This document shows positions 1 to 6,617 of a DNA stretch of 10,474 nucleotides, one piece after another. The notes under the pieces are model-generated. The model was not told where the DNA came from and made no database searches. It saw only the letters and a program-made list of their open reading frames with translations. Source of the DNA: Actinomycetes bacterium (GTDB taxonomy: Bacteria > Actinomycetota > Acidimicrobiia > Acidimicrobiales > Palsa-688). The stretch lies in the NCBI GenBank assembly GCA_021808425.1, contig JAKBBS010000118.1, positions 1 through 10,474 of the forward strand. The letters are read 5' to 3'. A program made the translations under genes and the position numbers. Within the stretch, counting starts at the first letter, position 1, and each line of letters begins with the position of its first letter.

Positions 1-1
1 G

Positions 2-82
2 CCCGCATTCGCAGCGTTGGACGACACCGAAGCCGCGGCATTCCTTGCGGGTCTCGAAGCAATAGAGTCCGCCTTGGCGTGA
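2..82 (+). CDS. C-terminal fragment of an unrecognised protein (cut by window start)
   Basis: An open frame runs from the window edge to a TGA at 80-82 and encodes about 26 residues ending AIESALA. The tail is rich in Ala, Leu and Glu and reads as an amphipathic helix. Such endings are common in MarR-type regulators and many other helical proteins, so no function is assigned. It faces the acyl-CoA dehydrogenase at 122-1393 tail to tail, with 39 bases between the two stops. Only the orderly codon pattern and the open frame support it as a real gene end. Confidence 0.4.
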   Translation, partial: PAFAALDDTEAAAFLAGLEAIESALA

Positions 83-90
83 TCCAGCGC

Positions 91-103
91 GCGCATCATG
101 CGC
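91..103. terminator. Small palindrome between convergent gene ends (possible terminator)
   Basis: GCGCAT and ATGCGC flank a single C between the stop codons of two convergent genes. Folded as RNA it would give only a short 4-5 bp GC stem, and no T-run follows on either side. It could help end transcription, but the evidence is mainly its position. Confidence 0.2.
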
Positions 104-121
104 CCCCAAGCGCCAGTTCGG

Positions 122-1393
122 CTAGCGCCTCGCCTGGTACCGGGCGATCTCCGCTCTCCCGACCACCATGTGGTGGACCTCGTCCGGCCCGTCAGCGAAT
201 CGCAGCGTGCGCTGAGAGGTGTACATGTCTGCGAGCGGAGTCCACTGGGAGATGCCGGTCGCGCCGTGGATCTGGATCGCCTGGTCGATTATGTTGCAGA
301 CCCGTTCCGGGACCATGGCCTTCGCAGCGGACACCCACACGCGTGCCTCCGCATTGCCCATAAGGTCCATCGCCTTCGCAGCGCGAAGCACCATCATCCG
401 CATCGCCTCGATCTCGATTCGCGCCCGTGAAACCCACTCGGTGTTCTTTCCGAGGGAGATGATCGGCTTGCCGAATGCTTCGCGGCTCAGGCCTCGTTCG
501 ACCATCAGGGCGAGGGCCTTCTCCGCTGCTCCTATCGAGCGCATGCAATGGTGGATTCGCCCGGGTCCGAGGCGGACCTGAGATATCTCGAAGCCGCGGC
601 CCTCGCCTAGAAGGACGTTCGACTTGGGGACACGCACATCGTTGAACCGAAGGTGCATGTGCCCGTGCGGGGCGTCGTCGTGCCCGAAGACGAGCATAGG
701 GCCGACGATCTCGACGCCGGGGGCGTCCATCGGGACGAGGATCTGCGACTGCTGGAGGTGTGTGGCGGCGTCCGGGTTGGTTCGAACCATGACGATCATG
801 ATCTTGCAGCGGGGGTCCCCGGCCCCGGAGATGTAGTACTTCTCGCCGTTGATCACCCACTCCTCGCCGTCCAGCACCGCCTCGCAGGCGATGTTCCGGG
901 CGTCCGACGATGCGAGGTCGGGTTCGGTCATCGCGTATGCCGAGCGGATCTCCCCGGCGAGCAGGGGCGCCAGCCAGCGCTCCTTTTGTTCGGGAGTGCC
1001 GACGCGCTCGAGGACCTCCATGTTTCCCGTGTCAGGAGCGGAGCAGTTGAGGCACTCCGAGCCGAGCCGCGATTTGCCGAGCTCGAAGGCGATGTACGCG
1101 TAGTCGAGGTTGGACAGGCCCTCGCCGGTCTCGGCGTCGGGAAGGAAGAAGTTCCACAATCCTTCGGATTTCGCCTTGGCTTTGGTGGCGTCGAGGAGGT
1201 CGAGCTGCCCGGGGGCGAAACTCCACCGGTCCTCCCTACGGTCGCCGAGCGCGAAATACTGCTGCTCCATCGGCGTCACTTCGGTTTCGATGAACTCTTT
1301 CACCCGCTCCAGCAGAGGCCGGGCTTTCGCTGAGATTCCGAGATTGAAAAGTTCTCCGCCGAAGTCGTCGGTGCTGAGCGGGTTCGCGGGCAT
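122..1393 (-). CDS. Acyl-CoA dehydrogenase, ACAD10/11-like subfamily
   Basis: A 423-residue cytosolic flavoenzyme predicted to introduce an alpha,beta double bond into an acyl-CoA thioester using FAD. Full length for the family. Visible motifs are the flavin/substrate signature YAMTEPDLASSD (about 153-164), REAFGKP (about 304-310), QIHGATGIS (about 374-382) and a C-terminal ADGPDEVH (about 400-407). In this subfamily, as in human ACAD11 from memory, Asp (here D401) occupies the position of the usual catalytic Glu, so the change is a subfamily trait and not a lesion. The start is ATG 1393 because a GGAGG lies 7 nt upstream of it. The open frame extends to 1567, but the extra 58 residues (Arg/Pro-rich) do not look like ACAD sequence. 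Divergent from the ACAD at 1538-2728. The acyl substrate cannot be read from sequence. Confidence 0.92.
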   Translation of the reverse strand: MPANPLSTDDFGGELFNLGISAKARPLLERVKEFIETEVTPMEQQYFALGDRREDRWSFAPGQLDLLDATKAKAKSEGLWNFFLPDAETGEGLSNLDYAYIAFELGKSRLGSECLNCSAPDTGNMEVLERVGTPEQKERWLAPLLAGEIRSAYAMTEPDLASSDARNIACEAVLDGEEWVINGEKYYISGAGDPRCKIMIVMVRTNPDAATHLQQSQILVPMDAPGVEIVGPMLVFGHDDAPHGHMHLRFNDVRVPKSNVLLGEGRGFEISQVRLGPGRIHHCMRSIGAAEKALALMVERGLSREAFGKPIISLGKNTEWVSRARIEIEAMRMMVLRAAKAMDLMGNAEARVWVSAAKAMVPERVCNIIDQAIQIHGATGISQWTPLADMYTSQRTLRFADGPDEVHHMVVGRAEIARYQARR

Positions 1394-1419
1394 AAGTGGA
1401 CCTCCGGTGTGAGTGTGCG

Positions 1420-1433
1420 GCAGGCGGGCCTGC
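1420..1433. promoter_or_regulatory. 14-bp palindrome in the divergent ACAD promoter gap (candidate operator)
   Basis: GCAGGC-GG-GCCTGC lies in the 144-bp gap between the two divergently transcribed acyl-CoA dehydrogenases. It is 27 bases upstream of the minus-strand start and about 105 upstream of the plus-strand start. A dyad here suits a TetR- or GntR-type repressor controlling one or both genes. No regulator gene is adjacent and the motif matches no consensus I can name. A dyad this short can occur by chance in GC-rich DNA. No convincing -35/-10 pair was found in the gap. Confidence 0.3.
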
Positions 1434-1537
1434 TTTACGGTTCGGCGCGTGCCTAGCCTCGACCCTACGCGAAGCGGGCGGGGGCGCGTCGGGTGCTTCG
1501 GCTTTCGATGCAGTCGGTCGAGTGGAACAATGTCTCT

Positions 1538-2728
1538 ATGGGCAACCCGGCAGACCTCGTCGATCACCGTACAGAGCAGCTGCTAGCGGAGGTTGATCCG
1601 AACACGACCCCGATGGAGGAGTTTCGGGGGGCGCAGTACGACCACGGGTTGGCCTGGGTGCACTTTCCGGAGGGGAGAGGCGGGCTCGGCGTCGCGCCGG
1701 CACTGCAGCGGCGCGTAGACGAGCGCCTCCGCGAGGCAGGGGCGAAGTCGGCTGACGGCCGCTTTTTCTTCGGGCTCACCCTCGCTGGGCCGACCGTCGT
1801 GACCAACGGAAGCGACGAGGTCAATGACAGGCTTCTGCGGCGCATGTTCACCGGGCAGGACGCCTGGTGCCAGTTGTTCTCCGAACCGGGGGCGGGATCT
1901 GACCTCGCAAGCCTCGCCTGTCGAGCGGTACGAGATGGCGACGAGTGGGTCGTCACCGGCCAGAAGGTCTGGAACACGATGGCTCACATCGCGGATCGGG
2001 GAATGCTCGTCGCTCGCACCGATCCCGAGGTCGTCAAGCACAAGGGCCTCACTTACTTCGCCCTCGACATGCATGCGCCAGGGGTGGAGGTGCGGCCGCT
2101 AGTGCAAATCACTGGCGAAGCCGAGTTCAACGAGGTCTACCTGACGGAGGTGCGTATCCCAGACGCGGACCGCATCGGCGAGGTAGGCGAGGGTTGGCGG
2201 GTAGCTATGACCACGCTGATGAACGAGCGGACGGCGATCGGCGGTGGGGGCTCAAGCCCGGAGCGCGGAAGCGGCGCGATCGCGGAGGCTCTACGACTTT
2301 GGCGTGCCTCAGACAATCGGAACCCCGCCAAACGGGACAAGCTTATGCAGTTGTGGTGCGAGGCCGAGGCGTTGCGACTCACAAATATCAGAGCGGGCGC
2401 GAACCGCCGGGCGGGTAACCCCGGACCTGAAGGCTCGATCGCAAAATTGATGTTCGCGGAGGTCAACAAGCGCATCTACGAGACGTGCGTCGACCTGCTC
2501 GGTCCGGCCGGCACCGTCGGCTACACGTATGAGATGCACAGAGCTGAGACTCTCGGTCTCACCGGGCCGCCAGGATCGTCGCGCAAGATGTTCCTTCGAA
2601 GCCGAGCCAACTCCATCGAGGGAGGAACCTCGGAGATCCAGCGGAACATCCTCGGCGAGCGCGTGCTCGGGCTGCCGGGAGATGTTCGCGTCGACAAGGA
2701 GCTGCCCTGGTCCAAGGTGCCACGCTGA
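1538..2728 (+). CDS. Acyl-CoA dehydrogenase, FadE-type
   Basis: A 396-residue acyl-CoA dehydrogenase of the actinobacterial FadE type, predicted FAD-dependent and cytosolic. Motifs are FSEPGAGSDLAS (about 114-125, flavin and substrate contact), WVVTGQKVW (about 137-145), and the C-terminal SIEGGTSEIQRNILGERV (about 359-376). The C-terminal motif reads E-G-G-T rather than the common E-G-T. LMNERTAIG (about 227-235) places a Glu (E230) where isovaleryl-CoA dehydrogenase and the mycobacterial steroid side-chain FadE enzymes carry their base, so E230 is the likely catalytic residue (inference). Start choice is uncertain: ATG 1538 gives the usual N-terminus length but has no clear Shine-Dalgarno, and in-frame ATG 1508 and GTG 1493 are alternatives. 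Its neighbour in the same direction is the PHS transporter, 124 bases downstream and probably with its own promoter. Confidence 0.92.
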   Translation: MGNPADLVDHRTEQLLAEVDPNTTPMEEFRGAQYDHGLAWVHFPEGRGGLGVAPALQRRVDERLREAGAKSADGRFFFGLTLAGPTVVTNGSDEVNDRLLRRMFTGQDAWCQLFSEPGAGSDLASLACRAVRDGDEWVVTGQKVWNTMAHIADRGMLVARTDPEVVKHKGLTYFALDMHAPGVEVRPLVQITGEAEFNEVYLTEVRIPDADRIGEVGEGWRVAMTTLMNERTAIGGGGSSPERGSGAIAEALRLWRASDNRNPAKRDKLMQLWCEAEALRLTNIRAGANRRAGNPGPEGSIAKLMFAEVNKRIYETCVDLLGPAGTVGYTYEMHRAETLGLTGPPGSSRKMFLRSRANSIEGGTSEIQRNILGERVLGLPGDVRVDKELPWSKVPR

Positions 2729-2738
2729 CGCGGATCCA

Positions 2739-2771
2739 ATTCACCTGAAGTTCACATTGCGTTTGCCAAAT
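2739..2771 (+). promoter_or_regulatory. PHO-box-like 11-bp direct repeats (candidate PhoP/RegX3-type site)
   Basis: Three consecutive 11-bp units start at 2739, 2750 and 2761: ATTCACCTGAA, GTTCACATTGC and GTTTGCCAAAT. The TTCAC core recurs at exactly 11-bp spacing (2740 and 2751), and the third unit keeps only GTT. Actinobacterial PhoP sites are built from 11-bp direct repeats with a GTTCACC-like core. The site is 82 bases upstream of a gene that keeps the phosphate-binding residues of phosphate:H+ symporters. TATGTT at 2810-2815 could be the -10 element, which would put the box about 50-80 bases upstream of the transcription start, as expected for an activator. The match is seen directly; regulation by phosphate is inferred. 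Confidence 0.5.
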
Positions 2772-2817
2772 CGAAATGCGCAGGACAGGAGCCGTACACC
2801 TCCGCTCAGTATGTTGA

Positions 2818-2827
2818 GCATCGATGC
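2818..2827. promoter_or_regulatory. 10-bp palindrome in the transporter leader
   Basis: GCATCGATGC is a perfect 10-bp dyad lying between the possible -10 element (2810-2815) and the GTG start of the PHS transporter at 2853. It overlaps the likely transcription start region and so could bind a regulator. It is short and may be chance. Confidence 0.15.
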
Positions 2828-2852
2828 ATACACACAGCAAAGAGAGGCCTGC

Positions 2853-4274
2853 GTGACCGACGTAGAGAAGGCAGACCTGATCGACGCTCTAAACGAAGCC
2901 CCGATCAGTCGTTTCCACACGAAAGCTATCTTCACCTCAGGCATGGGTTTCTTCACCGATGCCTACGACCTGTTCATCATCGGGACAGCGTCGACGTTGA
3001 TATCCAAGCAGTGGCATCTCGACTCCACCCAGACCGGTCTCATCAACTCGATGACACTGCTCGGGGCGTTCGTCGGTGCGATCGTCTACGGTCGCCTCGC
3101 CGACCGGGTCGGGCGCAAGAAGATATACGGCCTCGAAGCCGCGATCATGGTGGTAGCTGCTATTGCGTCGGCACTCTCACCGGGCGTCGTGTTCTTGATC
3201 GTATGCCGCTTCGTTCTCGGTCTCGGCGTCGGAGGGGACTACCCGGTGTCGGCGGTGATCATGAGCGAGTACTCGAACCGAAAGGACCGAGGCAAGCTCG
3301 TCGGTCTCGTGTTCGCCATGCAGGCGATCGGGACGATCACCGGATATGCGGCCGGCCTCGCCCTGCTGTCTTCGGGACTGGCCCCAGGCGATGTGTGGCG
3401 GATCCTGCTGGCCCTAGGCGCGGTTCCCGCTGCGGCAGTGCTGTACTCGCGGCGGCGGATGCCGGAATCACCCCGGTACCTCGCTAACGTCGCCGGTCGC
3501 ACGGCGGAAGCGGTCAAGTCGCTCAAGGAGTACAGCGACGGAACGCTTCAGCCCTCTACAGTTCGGCGTGCTTCGAGGATGAGCTTTAAAGAGTTCATCA
3601 CCAACCGCCGCTACCTTCTCACCCTGATCGGCACGGCAGGAACCTGGTTCGTCTTCGACTACGCCTACTACGGCAACGCAGTATCGGCACCGGTCATCGT
3701 CAAGCAGGTGCTCGGAGCGCACTCGACTATCGAGCAGTCCCTGGCCCTGAACCTGATCATCTTCACGGTCGCAGCAGCTCCCGGGTACTACCTGGCGGCG
3801 AACTTCATGGACCGTATCGGCCACAGGACCCTGCAGTTGATCGGGTTCCCTGTGATGGGGCTGATGTTCCTGCTGATCGGTGTCATCCCCGGAGTCACGG
3901 CGACGATCATTCCGTTCCTGCTCCTCTTCGGCGCCAGCTACTTCTTCGCCGAGTTCGGCCCGAACACCACGACCTTCGTCCTGGCCGCCGAGGTTTACCC
4001 GACATCCGCCAGGACCACCGGTCACGGCATCTCGGCTGGTGTGGCGAAGCTCGGCGCTTTCATCGGCGTCTATCTCTTCCCTGACATCTCGAAGGCTTTC
4101 GGAGTCGGCGGGGCGCTCGAGTTCTCGGCGGGCATGGCCTTGGTAGGCACGGTGCTCACACTGCTGATCCCCGAGACGGCTCAGCGCAGCTTGGAGGACA
4201 TCTCCGCTGAGGCGATCATCCTGAGCGCAGAGAACATCGTGGCAGAGGTGAGCATCCCCAACCGGATCGGCTAG
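2853..4274 (+). CDS. MFS transporter of the PHS family, probable phosphate:H+ symporter
   Basis: A 473-residue inner-membrane protein with the 12-helix layout of the major facilitator superfamily, PHS (phosphate:H+ symporter) family. Signatures are GMGFFTDAYDLF (about 30-41), the loop GRLADRVGRKK (80-90), GVGGDYPVSA (125-134) and RRMPESPRYL (201-210). Residues matching the phosphate site of the fungal transporter PiPT are present: Y130 after GGD, Q157, the spaced trio W265/D269/Y273 in WFVFDYAYY, and N371 in FGPNTTTF. I therefore favour phosphate over an organic acid. GTG 2853 is chosen as start because AGAGAGG ends 5 nt before it and the protein then begins like family members. ATG 2811 is in frame but has no clear site. 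Preceded by a PHO-box-like repeat and followed after 46 bases by the LLM gene. Confidence 0.85.
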   Translation: MTDVEKADLIDALNEAPISRFHTKAIFTSGMGFFTDAYDLFIIGTASTLISKQWHLDSTQTGLINSMTLLGAFVGAIVYGRLADRVGRKKIYGLEAAIMVVAAIASALSPGVVFLIVCRFVLGLGVGGDYPVSAVIMSEYSNRKDRGKLVGLVFAMQAIGTITGYAAGLALLSSGLAPGDVWRILLALGAVPAAAVLYSRRRMPESPRYLANVAGRTAEAVKSLKEYSDGTLQPSTVRRASRMSFKEFITNRRYLLTLIGTAGTWFVFDYAYYGNAVSAPVIVKQVLGAHSTIEQSLALNLIIFTVAAAPGYYLAANFMDRIGHRTLQLIGFPVMGLMFLLIGVIPGVTATIIPFLLLFGASYFFAEFGPNTTTFVLAAEVYPTSARTTGHGISAGVAKLGAFIGVYLFPDISKAFGVGGALEFSAGMALVGTVLTLLIPETAQRSLEDISAEAIILSAENIVAEVSIPNRIG

Positions 4275-4295
4275 CCGGCAAAGCGTTCTGCCGGC
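4274..4295 (+). terminator. Hairpin at the transporter stop codon (possible terminator or attenuator)
   Basis: GCCGGCA and TGCCGGC form a perfect 7-bp stem with an 8-nt loop, beginning on the last base of the transporter's TAG stop. No T-run follows, so it is not a classic intrinsic terminator. Actinobacterial terminators often lack the T-run. It may separate the transporter transcript from the LLM gene, which has its own possible -10 element just downstream. Confidence 0.35.
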
Positions 4296-4308
4296 CGACG
4301 GCTGGTTG

Positions 4309-4314
4309 TAACGT
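4309..4314 (+). promoter_or_regulatory. Possible -10 element for leaderless transcription of the LLM gene
   Basis: TAACGT fits the actinobacterial TANNNT -10 pattern and ends 6 bases before the GTG start codon at 4321, so transcription would begin at about the GTG itself. The LLM gene has no Shine-Dalgarno sequence, which fits leaderless translation. TTCTGC at 4286-4291 is a weak -35 candidate with 17-bp spacing. Position and pattern only. Confidence 0.3.
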
Positions 4315-4320
4315 GCTGGC

Positions 4321-5358
4321 GTGAAAATAGGATTGCAACTCGGCTACTGGGGGGCGCAGCCCCCCAGTAGCGCGCTCGAGCGGTTGATCGAAGCTGAGCG
4401 ACTCGGATTCGACACGGTCTTCACGGCGGAGGCTTACGGCTCTGATGCCCTGACGCCGCTGGCGTGGTGGGGCTCTTCGACTTCGAAGATCAAGCTCGCT
4501 ACGTCGATAATCCAGATGTCCGCTCGCACCCCGACTGCGACAGCTATGGCGGCGGTGACGCTCGACCACCTGAGCGGCGGCCGGTTCGCCCTCGGGCTTG
4601 GCGTGTCCGGTCCCCAGGTCGTCGAGGGCTGGTATGGCCAGCCGTTCGCCCAGCCTCTCGCCCGGACCCGCGAGTACGTGGAGGTAATCCGGCGGGTTCT
4701 CGCACGAAGCGAGCCGGTTGTCGGGCCGGGACCCCACCATGAGATCCCGTACAGCGGCGCGGGGGCTACCGGCCTCGGCAAGCCGCTACGCTCGATAGTG
4801 CACCCTCTTCGCTCGGACATCCCTATCTACTTGGGGTCTGAAGGCCCGAAGAACGTGGCGTTGACCGCCGAGATCGCCGACGGCTGGCTGCCCCTCTATT
4901 ACAGCCCCCGTGCCGCCGCGATGTACAACGGGTGGTTGGAGGAAGGGTTCGCCGCTCCGGGTGCCCGGCGCAGCGCTGACGACTTCGAGATCATGGCCAC
5001 TGTCACGGTCGTAGTGACTGATCGCCGTGACGAGGTGCTCGAGTCCCTCAAGCCGATGGTCGGACTGTACGTCGGTGGAATGGGAGCCAAGGAGGTCAAC
5101 TTTCACAAGAACGTGTTCGCCCGTATGGGATACGAGAGTGAAGCCGAAACCATCCAGGATCTCTACCTCGCCGGCAGGAAGCAGGAGGCTATCGCCTTGA
5201 TACCGACGCAGATGGTCTCAGATATCAGCTTGGTCGGCACTGCCGAGCAGATCCGAGACGAGCTGCCCATTTGGGAGGAGGCTGGTGTCACGATGATTGT
5301 CGTAGGCGCGCGCGACGTTGACGAGATGCGCAAAGTTGCAGAGGTCATTCTCGGCTGA
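4321..5358 (+). CDS. LLM class F420-dependent oxidoreductase (Rv3520c-like)
   Basis: A 345-residue luciferase-like (LLM) TIM-barrel oxidoreductase, probably using coenzyme F420. The N-terminus MKIGLQLGYWGAQPP (1-15), TAEAYGSDALTPLAW (about 35-49), LDHLSGGRFALGLGVSGPQV (about 81-100, cofactor/phosphate-binding loop region) and the C-terminal GTAEQIRDEL (306-315) are typical. The opening resembles the mycobacterial Rv3520c group, whose relatives occur near steroid-degradation genes; the substrate is not established. GTG 4321 begins exactly at the conserved N-terminus and has no Shine-Dalgarno, so it may be translated from a leaderless mRNA. Codons 8-17 contain a perfect 13-bp inverted repeat. 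The 3' end overlaps the convergent exporter gene by 14 bases. Confidence 0.9.
   Translation: MKIGLQLGYWGAQPPSSALERLIEAERLGFDTVFTAEAYGSDALTPLAWWGSSTSKIKLATSIIQMSARTPTATAMAAVTLDHLSGGRFALGLGVSGPQVVEGWYGQPFAQPLARTREYVEVIRRVLARSEPVVGPGPHHEIPYSGAGATGLGKPLRSIVHPLRSDIPIYLGSEGPKNVALTAEIADGWLPLYYSPRAAAMYNGWLEEGFAAPGARRSADDFEIMATVTVVVTDRRDEVLESLKPMVGLYVGGMGAKEVNFHKNVFARMGYESEAETIQDLYLAGRKQEAIALIPTQMVSDISLVGTAEQIRDELPIWEEAGVTMIVVGARDVDEMRKVAEVILG
4343..4371 (+). repeat. Perfect 13-bp inverted repeat, 3-nt loop, inside the start of the LLM gene
   Basis: GCTACTGGGGGGC (4343-4355) and GCCCCCCAGTAGC (4359-4371) are exact reverse complements separated by GCA. In RNA this would be a very stable GC-rich hairpin 22 nt after the first base of the GTG start codon, covering codons 8-17 (G-Y-W-G-A-Q-P-P-S-S). 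The peptide is conserved in the family, so part of the sequence is constrained. The synonymous choices (GGG for Gly11, CCC CCC for the prolines, AGT AGC for serines) complete the symmetry. It might slow translation or bind a regulator. Confidence 0.85.
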
Positions 5359-6595
5359 TGGCAGCGGTTGTGACGGTAGGCCCCACCGGCTCCAAGGAGG
5401 TCGGGAACCAACGACACAACAGAGACACGGCCAAGACCAATCCGAGGATGAGCGCTCCACCGGCGCTGACGATCCTGAGGTCGCCCGAACCGGCAAGGGT
5501 TCCCTGGGCGACGGCTCCGAGCGGGTAGAGGATGCCGAGCGCCATCATGTAGATGCCGAGCATGCGTCCTCGCAGAGGCCCCGGCGCGTGGAGTTGGACG
5601 ACGGTGTTCGCTCCGGCGAGAACGCCGATGTAGCCCGCTCCGACTACCACCAAGGCTGCGCCGCCGAACCACAGTCCCGGGGCGCTTGCATAGGCGAGCA
5701 GCCCTGCGACCACCACGGCGAGGTCGGCGATCAGAACCCGTCGCCGGCCGAATCGGGCTACGAGCGGCGTGATCGCAATCGCACCGGACACAGCTCCGAC
5801 ACCTTGCGCGCTCACCAGTACGGACGTCCCTCCTGCGCCGGCGTGGAACACGTCGATCGCCATGGCAGGAACGAGCGCTATGAAGGGCGAGGCTGTCAAC
5901 GCGACGACGGAGATGAGCACGACAGCGAAGCGCGCTCCGGGGCTTCGTAGCGTAGCGGCTGCACCATCGGAGAGTCGCTTTCGTAGCGTCTCGGAGCCTG
6001 TCGTCGGTGACGTCGCAGGGAGCTTGAGGGCGACGAGTGCAAGAAGCACGGCGATGAACGATGCAGCGTTGATAGCGAAGGCCCACGTGTAGCCGCCGGC
6101 GACGATGGCGAGCCCGGCGAGGGCGGGGCCGACCACACGGCCGAGATTGAACTGCGCCGACGACAGCGAGATTGCGGCGCCGAGCTCACCGGCTGGCACC
6201 AGGTCGGGCATCATCGCCTGATAAGCGGGAAAGCCGATAGCTCCCATCGCCCCGCCCCCTAAGACGAGCAACGTCACAGCGCCCGGCGACGGCCGGCCCA
6301 TTGCGGCGAGCAGGGCAAGACAGCACGCGAAAAGTGTCTCGCCAACCGTCGTCGCGAACAGCCAACGGCGTCGGTCCATCCTGTCAGCCATCACGCCACC
6401 GAGCGGGGAGAGAAGCCCGATAGGGAGGAAACCGGCCGCGGCTACAAGCCCAGTCCAGCCAGCTTGGCCCGTGCGGGCGGTGACCAAGACGCCGACGGCG
6501 ACGGTTTGCATCCATGACCCGACGTTGGAAACGAGCGCTGCCGACCAGAGAAGCGCGAAGTTGCGATGGCGTAGCGGGCGGATGGAGCTGAGCAT
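5345..6595 (-). CDS. MFS exporter, DHA3/EntS-like (MFS_3 type)
   Basis: A 416-residue inner-membrane protein with about 12 hydrophobic helices, predicted to export small molecules in exchange for protons. It begins in the family style, PLRHRNFALLW (7-17) then SNVGSWMQTVA (about 23-33), and has the loop motif GGVMADRMDRRR (about 66-77). DHA3 members include the enterobactin exporter EntS and macrolide exporters; the substrate here cannot be read. ATG 6595 follows the stop of the CoA-transferase by 22 bases, so the two are probably co-transcribed, although the Shine-Dalgarno is poor. The last 14 bases overlap the convergent LLM gene. It might export a pathway intermediate or protect against a toxic substrate (inference). 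Confidence 0.88.
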   Translation of the reverse strand: MLSSIRPLRHRNFALLWSAALVSNVGSWMQTVAVGVLVTARTGQAGWTGLVAAAGFLPIGLLSPLGGVMADRMDRRRWLFATTVGETLFACCLALLAAMGRPSPGAVTLLVLGGGAMGAIGFPAYQAMMPDLVPAGELGAAISLSSAQFNLGRVVGPALAGLAIVAGGYTWAFAINAASFIAVLLALVALKLPATSPTTGSETLRKRLSDGAAATLRSPGARFAVVLISVVALTASPFIALVPAMAIDVFHAGAGGTSVLVSAQGVGAVSGAIAITPLVARFGRRRVLIADLAVVVAGLLAYASAPGLWFGGAALVVVGAGYIGVLAGANTVVQLHAPGPLRGRMLGIYMMALGILYPLGAVAQGTLAGSGDLRIVSAGGALILGLVLAVSLLCRWFPTSLEPVGPTVTTAAISRE

Positions 6596-6617
6596 GCGCG
6601 GTGAGGTCTTGTTGGCT

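Noticed and set aside
653..1333. 226-residue plus-strand open frame antisense to the first ACAD.
   Set aside because: It mirrors strongly conserved ACAD codons on the other strand and has no recognisable domain; long antisense frames are usual in GC-rich genes.
1394..1567. 58-residue N-terminal extension of the minus-strand ACAD (start at 1567).
   Set aside because: A good GGAGG site precedes ATG 1393, the extension is Arg/Pro-rich and unlike ACADs, and it would overlap the divergent gene's start.
3468..4025. 185-residue minus-strand open frame antisense to the PHS transporter.
   Set aside because: Gln/Glu/Asp/Arg-rich mirror of hydrophobic membrane-helix codons; no domain and no ribosome site.
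5108..5119. AGAACGTGTTCG resembles the KstR operator of cholesterol-catabolism genes.
   Set aside because: It lies deep inside the LLM coding sequence (codons for K-N-V-F-A), far from any start, and the outer bases do not complete the dyad; most likely a coding coincidence.
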